This document shows, in pieces, positions 6,546-15,454 of a stretch of DNA of 18,087 nt; the first letter of the stretch is position 1, and each line of letters begins with the position of its first letter. The notes under the pieces are model-generated. The model saw only the letters and a list, made by a program, of their open reading frames with translations, was not told where the DNA came from and did not search any database. Where the stretch lies: positions 1 to 18,087 of the forward strand of contig JAGORP010000033.1 in NCBI GenBank assembly GCA_018062725.1, read 5' to 3'. This DNA is from Flavobacterium sp. Lineage in GTDB: Bacteria > Bacteroidota > Bacteroidia > Flavobacteriales > Flavobacteriaceae. Both the position numbers and the translations under genes were made by a program.

Positions 6546-9518
6546 TTATTTATTCAATTCAGAGTGTCTGTTTTCAATTTCTTCTTTATCTTTTTTAGAC
6601 AAAGTATCAACCAATACTGGTGTAGCAATAAATAATGATGAATACGTTCCTACGACAATACCAACAAGCATTGCGAAGATAAATCCTCTAATTGATTCTC
6701 CACCAAAAATAAACATGATTCCTAAAACCAAAATCATAGTTAATGAGGTATTGATGGTTCTTGATAAAGTCGTATTAATAGACTCGTTAACAATATGTTT
6801 GAAATCACCTTTCAGATTACCCGCTAAGAACTCACGAACTCTATCGAATACAATAACCGTATCATTCATAGAATATCCAATAACAGTAAGAATAGCTGCA
6901 ATAAAGTGCTGATCCATTTCCATGTGGAAAGGCATGAATTTATATAATAACGAGTACAATCCTAATACGAAAATAACGTCGTGTGCCACAGCTGCAATTG
7001 CACCTAAAGAATATCCTAATTTACGGAATGAAATTGCTAAATACAAACCAACAACAAGCATTGCTCCAAGAACTGCCCAAAATGAGTTGGTTTTGATATC
7101 GTTAGAAATCGCCGCACCTACTTTAGAACCAGATAAAACACCTAGTTTTTTTCCTTCGTATAGAGTGATGAATTTATCGTAAGCCATTCCAGGGAAATGT
7201 TTAGACAATCCTTCGAATAACATTTTGTTTACTTCTTCGTCTACCGCAACCCCTTCAGCTTCAATTTTATATTTCGTTGTAATTCTTAACTGATCTGAAT
7301 TTCCGAATACTTTAGCTTCTGCAGGTACACCAAATAATTTTGATAATTCTTCCGAAACCACAGCCGGTTCAACTGGTTGTTCAAATTTTACTTGGAAAGT
7401 TCTACCTCCAACAAAATCAACTCCTTGATCTAATCCGTTTACAAAGAAAATAGAAACCAAACTAATAATGGTAACTGCTAATGAGAATCCATAAGAGAAT
7501 TTTTTCACTTTCAAGAAATCAAAATGATATCCTGTAAACCAATTTTTAGACCAGCTGTTCGCGAATTCCAATTTAGTTCCTTTATTCACAGCACGATCTA
7601 AAAACATTCTAGTAATAAAGATAGACGTAAATAATGATGTAACAATACCGATCAATAAAGTAGTTGCAAAACCTTTGATTGGTCCTGTTCCAAAAACGTA
7701 TAAGATTGCTCCTGTCAATACGTGAGTTACGTTAGCATCAATAATAGATCGCATAGCTCCTGTCCAAGAGAATGATTTTTTAACCGCTTCACCAAGACTC
7801 AATCCGTGGCGTAATTCTTCTTTCGCTCTTTCGTAGATAATAATATTCGCATCTACCGCAGTACCCATTGTTAATACGATACCAGCAATACCTGGTAATG
7901 TTAATACGGCACCTAAACTTGCTAAAATTCCGAATAAGAATAATAAGTTAATTACTAATGCAAAATTAGCATACCAACCTGATTTACCATAATATACTAA
8001 CATCCATAACGCTACTAATAACAACCCTACAAATGCAGAAGTAGTTCCGTTATCGATTGCTTTTTGACCTAAAGATGGTCCTACTACTTCCGACTGAACG
8101 ATTTCAGCGGCTGCCGGTAATTTACCCGCACGCAATACGTTAGCTAAATCTTTTGTTTCCTCTAGTGTAAACGAACCTGAAATTTCAGAACGTCCTCCAG
8201 CAATTGGTCCAGAAGTTACTCCTGGTGCCGAATAAACTACATTATCTAAAACAATAGCAATACTATTTTTTTGAGAATACACTCTTCCTGTTAATTCTTC
8301 CCAAATTTTAGCGCCTCTTCCGTTCATTTGCATAGAAACGGCAGGTTTACCCATTTGGTCGAAAGTATCAGCAGCTTCTACTAAAACACTTCCACTCATT
8401 GGAGGTGTATTAGTTCTATTTCCTTTTAAAGCATAGATTTCAACCGCTTCAGCCTCATCTGATTTTGCTTTACCATATACAAATTTAACATCGGCTAAAT
8501 TACTTGGCAACATCGCTTTGATATCTGGTCTTTTCAAGTAAGCATTTACTGCAGCAGTATCTTTAACTGCAACCATTCCGATGATAGTTCCACCTTGTTG
8601 GAAAGGCATTAACTTATCAAACAAAGGATTATTACCTTTTTTAGCATCTGCTGAATCTTTAGTCGTTTTATCTACTAATAAATCATCAATTTTAGATCCT
8701 TTTTTTACCGTTGTGTCTTTAGCTACAACCGCTTTTTCAGTTTTCTTTAAGGCGTCATTTACAGCCATTAAATAGTTACCTACTTCTTCTACTTTATACG
8801 TTTCCCAGAACTCTAATTGAGCCGTTGATGATAATAACTTTTTAGCTCTATCTACATCCTTCGCTCCTGGCAATTCTACCAAGATACGTCCAGTGCTTCC
8901 TAATTTTACAATGTTAGGTTGTGTCACACCGAATTTATCGATACGCTCACGCAATACTCCGAAAGCACTTTCCACAGATTCATCTACTTTTTTAGAGATG
9001 ACTGCTTTTACTTGTGATTCTGATTTTGTATCATTAATTACATCTGCTAAGTTTCTGTTACCAAAAACATCTGGAGAAGATAATTTTGTTCCTGTACCTG
9101 CAGAAGCAGCTTCGAAAGCATCGTAGAAAGCATCTAAGAAAGATTGATTTCCTTGTTGATTCTTCTTAGCATCAGCCAAAGCTTTATTAAATACTGGATT
9201 TTGGGTATTGTTCGCTAAGGATTTTAATACGTCTTTAACCGAAATTTGAAGTGTTACGTTAATACCTCCTTCAAGGTCAAGACCTTTATTAATTTGTTTA
9301 TCAGCCACTTCATTATAAGTGAAATCGGTAAACCCTAAGCTAAATACTTTTTGTTTCCCAATAGAATCAAGATATTTGATTTCTTTTTCTTGATTTCCGT
9401 TTGCAAAAGCTTTTGCATCACTTTTAACTTTGCTAGCAACAAAAGTGAATGTAAGTTGATAAATACTCACAAGCGCAAATAAAATTGCAAAAAACTTAAT
9501 TAGTCCTCTATTTTGCAT
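6546..9518 (-). CDS. secDF: Protein translocase subunit SecDF (fused)
   Basis: A fused SecD and SecF of 990 residues, the normal form in Bacteroidetes. It is an inner-membrane accessory of SecYEG that uses proton-motive force to pull secreted proteins across. The first membrane segment is about 8-28. SecD landmarks are KGLDLEGGINVTL (78-90), the P1 region with VLRERIDKFGVTQPNI (188-203) and ILVELPGAKD (212-221), an insertion rich in Lys and Asp (258-300), and five more helices from about 494 to 640 with GTAVDANIIIYERAKEEL (552-569). SecF begins near 670: helix 675-694, GVDFVGGRTFQVKF (699-712), then helices from about 812 to 970 with YSMNDTVIVFDRVRE (882-896). The C-terminal tail is charged. 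Its gene has a promoter, a leader with a hairpin, and its own terminator. It lies downstream of mdh and gyrB but appears to be a separate transcription unit. Confidence 0.97.
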   Translation of the reverse strand: MQNRGLIKFFAILFALVSIYQLTFTFVASKVKSDAKAFANGNQEKEIKYLDSIGKQKVFSLGFTDFTYNEVADKQINKGLDLEGGINVTLQISVKDVLKSLANNTQNPVFNKALADAKKNQQGNQSFLDAFYDAFEAASAGTGTKLSSPDVFGNRNLADVINDTKSESQVKAVISKKVDESVESAFGVLRERIDKFGVTQPNIVKLGSTGRILVELPGAKDVDRAKKLLSSTAQLEFWETYKVEEVGNYLMAVNDALKKTEKAVVAKDTTVKKGSKIDDLLVDKTTKDSADAKKGNNPLFDKLMPFQQGGTIIGMVAVKDTAAVNAYLKRPDIKAMLPSNLADVKFVYGKAKSDEAEAVEIYALKGNRTNTPPMSGSVLVEAADTFDQMGKPAVSMQMNGRGAKIWEELTGRVYSQKNSIAIVLDNVVYSAPGVTSGPIAGGRSEISGSFTLEETKDLANVLRAGKLPAAAEIVQSEVVGPSLGQKAIDNGTTSAFVGLLLVALWMLVYYGKSGWYANFALVINLLFLFGILASLGAVLTLPGIAGIVLTMGTAVDANIIIYERAKEELRHGLSLGEAVKKSFSWTGAMRSIIDANVTHVLTGAILYVFGTGPIKGFATTLLIGIVTSLFTSIFITRMFLDRAVNKGTKLEFANSWSKNWFTGYHFDFLKVKKFSYGFSLAVTIISLVSIFFVNGLDQGVDFVGGRTFQVKFEQPVEPAVVSEELSKLFGVPAEAKVFGNSDQLRITTKYKIEAEGVAVDEEVNKMLFEGLSKHFPGMAYDKFITLYEGKKLGVLSGSKVGAAISNDIKTNSFWAVLGAMLVVGLYLAISFRKLGYSLGAIAAVAHDVIFVLGLYSLLYKFMPFHMEMDQHFIAAILTVIGYSMNDTVIVFDRVREFLAGNLKGDFKHIVNESINTTLSRTINTSLTMILVLGIMFIFGGESIRGFIFAMLVGIVVGTYSSLFIATPVLVDTLSKKDKEEIENRHSELNK

Positions 9519-9566
9519 TCTGTGTAAAAATTAATTAATTCTTTAATTTAGTTTTGGTTAGTTTGG

Positions 9567-9599
9567 AAAAAATAGGGCAGAAAACACTACCCCATTTTT
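9567..9599 (-). other. Hairpin with U-rich 3' arm in the secDF leader
   Basis: On the minus strand AAAAATGGGG (9599-9590) pairs with CCCTATTTTT (9577-9568) through one G-U pair around a 12-base loop, and the 3' arm ends in six T (9572-9567). If the promoter at 9610 is used, this structure lies in the 5' leader 49 bases before the start codon. It could be an attenuator or a leaky terminator; chance in AT-rich DNA cannot be excluded. Confidence 0.4.
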
Positions 9600-9609
9600 A
9601 CAAAACGTG

Positions 9610-9641
9610 CAAATATATAATTCTGAATGTGATTAACCAAT
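9610..9641 (-). promoter_or_regulatory. Putative promoter of secDF
   Basis: On the minus strand TATATTTG (9617-9610) is a full match to TAnnTTTG, and ATTG (9641-9638) lies 20 bases upstream as a partial -33 element. Predicted leader about 85 bases. It sits between the mdh terminator and secDF, which supports separate transcription. Confidence 0.6.
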
Positions 9642-9660
9642 TTATTTATGGATTAATCTG

Positions 9661-9691
9661 AAAAAAAAGACTGCAAAAAAGCAGTCTTTTT
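9661..9691 (-). terminator. Rho-independent terminator of mdh
   Basis: GACTGC and GCAGTC, each extended by five A-T pairs, form a perfect 11-bp stem (9664-9674 with 9681-9691) with a 6-base loop. On the minus strand a run of eight T follows from within the stem. It starts 18 bases after the mdh stop and is nearly symmetrical, so it may act on both strands. Confidence 0.92.
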
Positions 9692-9709
9692 CATTTTATT
9701 TTGAAATAC

Positions 9710-10645
9710 TTATGACAAAACAGAAGCCAAAGCATCATTCATGCTACGAACTGCATCGGCAGACTTTGCAAATAAAGCTTTTTCAGCCTCGTTAAGGTTG
9801 ATATCTAGAATTTCTTCTACTCCATTTTTACCAATGATACACGGTACTCCGATACAAATATCGTTTTGACCGTATTCTCCTTCTACAAAAACAGAACAAG
9901 CAATCATTTTCTTTTGATCGTTTAAGATAGAATCAACTAAATAGGCAACAGAAGCTCCAGGTGCATACCAAGCTGAAGTTCCTAATAACCCTGTTAAAGT
10001 AGCTCCACCTACCATTGTATCGGCAGCCACTTTATCTAATTGTTCTTGAGATAAGAATTGAGAAACTGGAATTCCGTTGTAAGAAGCCAAACGTGTTAAT
10101 GGAATCATCGTAGTATCACCATGACCACCAATAACCATTGCAGAAATATCATTTGCAGGTTTGTCTAAAGCTAGAGATAAATACGTTCTAAAACGTGAAC
10201 TATCTAACGCACCACCCATACCAATAATTCTGTTTTTAGGCAATCCTAATGATTTGTATGCTAAATACGTCATAGTATCCATAGGATTCGATACAATTAC
10301 GAAAATAGCGTTTGGAGAATGTGTTAATAAATTTTCGGCAACTGATTTTACAATTCCTGCGTTAATTCCGATTAATTCTTCTCGAGTCATTCCAGGTTTT
10401 CTAGGAATTCCAGAAGTAATTACTACGACATCGCTACCTGCAGTTCTTGCATAATCGTTGGTAACCCCAACCACTTTGGTATTAAAACCTGTATTGGTGG
10501 CACATTGTGTAATATCTAATGCTTTCCCTTCTGCAAATCCTTCACGGATATCTAATAATACAATTTCACTTGCAATTCCTCTATAAGCCATTACATCAGC
10601 GCAAGTTGCACCCACGTTTCCAGCTCCAACTATTGTAACTTTCAT
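9710..10645 (-). CDS. mdh: NAD-dependent malate dehydrogenase
   Basis: A cytosolic TCA-cycle enzyme converting malate to oxaloacetate with NAD+. The 311 residues fit the LDH-like, homotetrameric MDH group. Visible features are the Rossmann motif GAGNVG (7-12) with D32 in VLLDIRE selecting NAD; IPRKPGMTREE (80-90) with R82 and R88 for malate binding, where an arginine at the first position distinguishes MDH from LDH; SNPMD (119-123); R151 in DSSRFR; and catalytic H175 in GGHGDTTM. The gene lies 89 bases downstream of gyrB with no clear terminator between, so some read-through from gyrB is plausible. No TAnnTTTG match is evident directly upstream. A strong terminator follows. Nothing unusual was noted in the sequence. 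Confidence 0.96.
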   Translation of the reverse strand: MKVTIVGAGNVGATCADVMAYRGIASEIVLLDIREGFAEGKALDITQCATNTGFNTKVVGVTNDYARTAGSDVVVITSGIPRKPGMTREELIGINAGIVKSVAENLLTHSPNAIFVIVSNPMDTMTYLAYKSLGLPKNRIIGMGGALDSSRFRTYLSLALDKPANDISAMVIGGHGDTTMIPLTRLASYNGIPVSQFLSQEQLDKVAADTMVGGATLTGLLGTSAWYAPGASVAYLVDSILNDQKKMIACSVFVEGEYGQNDICIGVPCIIGKNGVEEILDINLNEAEKALFAKSADAVRSMNDALASVLS

Positions 10646-10734
10646 TTTTTTATTATTTTAAATTATAAATTTTAAATTGTTTTATGAACTTGGAATTCCA
10701 TCATTTAAATTTAGAATTCAAAATCCAAAAAGTT
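10646..10734. other. AT-rich spacer with short AATTC/GAATT repeats between gyrB and mdh
   Basis: The 89-base spacer is almost all A and T, with TAAATTATAAATTTTAAATT (10658-10677), the palindrome GGAATTCC and a TTAGAATTC stretch. It resembles the spacer upstream of asnB. No terminator hairpin with a GC core is seen and no exact TAnnTTTG on the minus strand. Confidence 0.4.
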
Positions 10735-12696
<1,962 letters not shown>

Positions 12697-12714
12697 TTAT
12701 TTTTGTCAAACACG

Positions 12715-12722
12715 CAAATATA
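12715..12722 (-). promoter_or_regulatory. Putative -7 element (TATATTTG) of gyrB
   Basis: On the minus strand TATATTTG (12722-12715) matches TAnnTTTG, in the same local context (TATATTTGC) as the secDF element. The expected -33 region holds only an AT-rich stretch. Predicted leader about 35 bases. Confidence 0.5.
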
Positions 12723-12770
12723 AGCAAATAGGAGTCATTTTTAATAGAAAAAACAGTAAAACATCTTGAA

Positions 12771-12792
12771 GTTATCAACAACTGTTAATAAC
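12771..12792. promoter_or_regulatory. 22-bp dyad with DnaA-box-like arms upstream of gyrB
   Basis: The 10-nt arms GTTATCAACA and TGTTAATAAC are inverted repeats with one mismatch, separated by AC. The left arm contains TTATCAACA (8 of 9 with the DnaA box TTATCCACA) and the right arm, read on the minus strand, TTATTAACA (7 of 9). It lies about 49 bases upstream of the gyrB -7 element. The rest of the 298-bp spacer 12676-12973 holds the gyrB promoter, poly-A/T stretches and the asnB terminator; no gene is seen there. Confidence 0.35.
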
Positions 12793-12936
12793 GAGATAAT
12801 GGCTTAAATCGAATGAAAATAGCCTTAAAATTGATTTTGTTGTTTTTTTTAATCAGATAAAAAACCAAAAATCAAAAGAATTGATTTAAAGCCAAAAGAA
12901 CGCTTTTTACAGCTTTTGAATTTGATAACAATTTAT

Positions 12937-12969
12937 AAAAAAAAAAGACCAATCATTCAATTGGTCTTT
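12937..12969 (-). terminator. Rho-independent terminator of asnB
   Basis: On the minus strand perfect 10-bp arms AAAGACCAAT and ATTGGTCTTT enclose a 6-base loop and are followed by ten T in all (12946-12937). It starts 5 bases after the asnB stop. Confidence 0.93.
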
Positions 12970-12973
12970 ATCA

Positions 12974-14665
12974 TTATGCTTTTACATAAGCCTCCTCGTG
13001 GACGTTGGCAACAGCCCTGCCCGATGGATCATTTAGGTTTTTAAAAGCTTCATCCCATTCTAAAGCAATTTTGGTACTGCAGGCTACACTCGCTTCTTGA
13101 GGAACACAAAGTGCTGCGGCGTCACTAGGAAAATGTTCCGTAAAAATAGAACGGTAATAATACTCTTCTTTGGAAGTCGGCGTTTGCAACGGAAATTTAT
13201 ATTTCGCATTCGCTAATTGTTCATCAGATACTGCTTCTGCTACAACTTCTTTTAAAGTATCAATCCAACTATACCCTACCCCATCGCTAAACTGCTCTTT
13301 TTGTCTCCACGCCACACTTTCAGGTAACATTTCTTCAAAAGCTTTTCGAAGTATCCATTTCTCCATACGTTCGCCGTTAATCATTTTATCTTGTGGATTG
13401 ATACGCATGGCCACATCCATGAATTCTTTATCTAAAAAAGGTACACGTCCTTCAATACCCCAAGCGGCTAGACTTTTGTTGGCACGCAGGCAATCATACA
13501 TATGAAGTTTACTTAGTTTTCGAACGGTTTCTTCGTGAAATTCTTTGGCATTCGGGGCCTTATGAAAGTATAAATACCCGCCAAACAATTCATCGGAACC
13601 TTCTCCTGACAACACCATTTTAATCCCCATCGATTTGATTACCCGCGCCATTAAATACATTGGTGTGGAAGCCCTAACAGTGGTTACATCATAGGTTTCC
13701 AAGTTATAAATCACATCTCGAACAGCATCCAAACCTTCTTGAATCGTAAATTTAATTTCGTGGTGAATGGTTCCAATGTGATCGGCTACTACTCTAGCTG
13801 CCTTTAAGTCTGGCGAACCTTCTAATCCTACTGCAAACGAATGCAATTGCGGATACCAGGCTTCGGTCGTGTCATCTGATTCAATTCTTTTTTGGGCATA
13901 TTTTTTCGCGATTGCAGAAGTAATGGAAGAATCCAATCCGCCCGAAAGCAATACGCCATAAGGCACATCACTCATTAACTGACGATGCACCGCAGCTTCC
14001 AAAGCTACTTTCAATTCTTGAATGCTGGTTTGGTTGTCTTTCACCGCATCAAATTCGGTCCAATCTCTTTTGTACCACTGCACAAATTCTCCATCTTTAC
14101 TGGACAAATAATGTCCGGGTGGAAACAATTCAATTTTAGTGCAATAGCCTTCTAAAGCTTTTAATTCGGAAGCTACATAAAACGTTCCATGTTGGTCCCA
14201 ACCGATATATAAGGGAATAATTCCCATATGGTCACGCGCCACGAAATACACATCATTCTCAGCATCGTATATCGCAAAACCGAAAATTCCATTGAGTTCA
14301 TCCAAAAAATGCGCTCCTTTTTCTTTGTAGAGCGCTAAAATCACTTCACAATCACTTTCCGTTTGAAAAGTATACTTCGACAAGCTCAGCAACCCACCAT
14401 CAAATTGTTTTCTTAATTGTCTGTGATTGTAAATTTCACCATTAGCCGCTAAAATCAATTTTTTATCATTACTAAGTAAGGGTTGCTTACCAGAAGCTGG
14501 ATCGACAATTGCCAAGCGTTCATGTGCCAAGATAGCTTTATCGTCACTATAAATTCCGCTCCAATCGGGACCACGATGACGAATAATTTTAGCCATTTCC
14601 AACACTTGAGGTCGTAAGGTTTCTGTTTTCTGTTTTAAGTCGAAGGCGCATACAATTCCACACAT
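12974..14665 (-). CDS. asnB: Glutamine-hydrolysing asparagine synthetase B, with a repeat-derived insertion
   Basis: Makes asparagine from aspartate, glutamine and ATP in the cytosol. The 563-residue protein aligns with E. coli AsnB along its whole length, which has about 554. The glutaminase domain starts with nucleophile C2 (MCGIV), RHRGPDWSGIY (29-39), ANGEIYNHRQLR (74-85) and D105 in QTESDCEV. The synthetase domain has the PP-loop LLSGGLDSS (239-247), LHSFAVGL, GEGSDELFGGY and VAWRQKEQFSDGVGYSWID. Between LR (85) and FQT (100) there are 14 residues where E. coli has 8; the extra GLLSLS is encoded by a copy of an intergenic repeat. Catalytic residues are intact, so the enzyme may still work. 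A strong terminator follows; upstream only a weak CAATTTTG (14744-14737) suggests a promoter. Confidence 0.96.
   Translation of the reverse strand: MCGIVCAFDLKQKTETLRPQVLEMAKIIRHRGPDWSGIYSDDKAILAHERLAIVDPASGKQPLLSNDKKLILAANGEIYNHRQLRKQFDGGLLSLSKYTFQTESDCEVILALYKEKGAHFLDELNGIFGFAIYDAENDVYFVARDHMGIIPLYIGWDQHGTFYVASELKALEGYCTKIELFPPGHYLSSKDGEFVQWYKRDWTEFDAVKDNQTSIQELKVALEAAVHRQLMSDVPYGVLLSGGLDSSITSAIAKKYAQKRIESDDTTEAWYPQLHSFAVGLEGSPDLKAARVVADHIGTIHHEIKFTIQEGLDAVRDVIYNLETYDVTTVRASTPMYLMARVIKSMGIKMVLSGEGSDELFGGYLYFHKAPNAKEFHEETVRKLSKLHMYDCLRANKSLAAWGIEGRVPFLDKEFMDVAMRINPQDKMINGERMEKWILRKAFEEMLPESVAWRQKEQFSDGVGYSWIDTLKEVVAEAVSDEQLANAKYKFPLQTPTSKEEYYYRSIFTEHFPSDAAALCVPQEASVACSTKIALEWDEAFKNLNDPSGRAVANVHEEAYVKA
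14375..14395. repeat. Intragenic copy of the TTCGACAAGCTCAG repeat core inside asnB
   Basis: CTTCGACAAGCTCAG (14375-14389), continuing as CAACCC, is the canonical core of the flavobacterial intergenic repeat, here inside the coding frame. On the coding strand it is read as GLLSLSK (residues 91-97). Compared with the E. coli enzyme the local gain is 6 residues, which is 18 bases. A diverged relative lies at 6441-6464. Confidence 0.65.
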
Positions 14666-14670
14666 ATCTT

Positions 14671-14709
14671 TTAAAATTTTGAATTATGAATTTTGAATTC
14701 AGAATTATG
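14671..14709. repeat. GAATT-rich degenerate repeat in the asnB leader
   Basis: GAATTATG occurs at 14681-14688 and 14702-14709 around AATTTTGAATTC, preceded by TTAAAATTTT. Such AATTC/GAATT runs are frequent in flavobacterial spacers. The whole spacer 14666-14872 (207 bases) is AT-rich; apart from this run and a weak CAATTTTG motif I see nothing in it. Confidence 0.4.
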
Positions 14710-14872
14710 TTTTTAATTATTAATTGATTTCTGAAACAAAATTGCTCCTTAAGATTTAATATTAAAACTAAAAAAGATATTTAAGTTACATTTTTAAACT
14801 TAAAAGGAAATAAAAAGCAAATTATGTAAATTGAATTGATGTAAAATCAGAAAAAAGATTGAAGATTGTAAT

Positions 14873-15322
14873 TTACGTGATATTGATAATTGTATAATCA
14901 ACTGAATTTAGTTGAAAATTATGACCTACTTCATTACCCATCAATTGTATTCCTAATGGGGATTGTGGAGAAATTCCGAAGATATTTTGACCTTCAATTG
15001 GCATTTTAGGTAAAGCCGTACTGATATATACGGTTACTTTATTGGTTACAACCAAACTACCCAACGCTACTTTTTTATGGTTTATGGAAGTATCTATTTT
15101 TTCCAAAATTGCTTTTTGTTCGATAGCTTCTTTTAGCTTGTTGGTCAATTTTTCTTGTTCGATGTGCATCATTGACAATGCCGTTTCATGCTTATCGCCT
15201 GCAGAACCTTTAGCATCATTTTTAGAATCTTCTGTTAAACCGGCAATCATGTCTTGAAAAACATCGATTTTATCTTGAATGATTTGTGTGTATTGGGAAT
15301 GTATGGTTTGTTTTAAAGTCAT
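14873..15322 (-). CDS. GreA/GreB-like RNA polymerase secondary-channel factor
   Basis: A 149-residue protein with the two-part design of Gre factors. Residues 1-80 form a long, charged coiled-coil hairpin whose turn carries acidic and polar residues (EDSKNDAKGSAGDKHETALSM, about 31-51). Residues 85-149 resemble the Gre C-terminal FKBP-like domain: VALGSLVVTN, then ISPQSPLGIQLMGNEVGHNF, then YTIINI, which parallels ISP-SPIARALIGKKEGD and YEI of GreA. The tip does not show the usual GreA DLSENAEY sequence but keeps candidates D32, D36, D43 and E46. GreA is normally about 158 residues, so length fits. Proteins of this type in flavobacteria are often labelled 3-oxoacyl-ACP synthase in databases, which the sequence does not support. 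It could cleave, rescue or inhibit stalled polymerase. A pentamer repeat array lies just upstream of the start. Confidence 0.7.
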   Translation of the reverse strand: MTLKQTIHSQYTQIIQDKIDVFQDMIAGLTEDSKNDAKGSAGDKHETALSMMHIEQEKLTNKLKEAIEQKAILEKIDTSINHKKVALGSLVVTNKVTVYISTALPKMPIEGQNIFGISPQSPLGIQLMGNEVGHNFQLNSVDYTIINIT

Positions 15323-15350
15323 TTATTAGATAGTTAGACTGCTTAGAATA

Positions 15351-15390
15351 TTAGATTAGATTAGATTAGATTAGATTAGATTAGATTAGA
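15351..15390. repeat. Pentanucleotide microsatellite (TTAGA)8
   Basis: Eight perfect uninterrupted TTAGA units, 29-68 bases upstream of the GreA-like start codon. Single TTAGA copies also occur at 15326-15330, 15334-15338 and 15343-15347, so the array grades into a diverged edge. Pentamers in perfect tandem can change copy number by slipped-strand mispairing. Confidence 0.95.
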
Positions 15391-15441
15391 CTAACTTAAC
15401 TCCTCTTGAATTAAAAATCTAAGAAGTCTAAGTTAGTCTAA
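15386..15441. repeat. Perfect 13-bp inverted repeat overlapping the TTAGA array
   Basis: TTAGACTAACTTA (15386-15398) and TAAGTTAGTCTAA (15429-15441) are perfectly complementary around a 30-base spacer that can pair further with mismatches (ACTCCTCTTGAATT against AATCTAAGAAGTC). On the minus strand the hairpin starts 14 bases after the barrel gene stop and is followed by TCTAA repeats, not a T run. It may still end transcription of the barrel operon or protect its mRNA 3' end. Confidence 0.7.
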
Positions 15442-15454
15442 TTTTCTAAAATAA

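Noticed and set aside
6423..6635. Plus-strand open frame of 70 codons
   Set aside because: It crosses the repeat element, the secDF terminator and the antisense of secDF, and shows no protein-like pattern.
9588..9596. Two-codon leader frame ATG GGG TAG in the secDF leader (minus strand)
   Set aside because: Too short to be an arrest peptide and formed by the hairpin arm; no other leader frame found.
15323..15454. CRISPR-like appearance of the TTAGA-rich spacer
   Set aside because: Units are 5 bases with no unique spacers between them; it is a microsatellite plus an inverted repeat.
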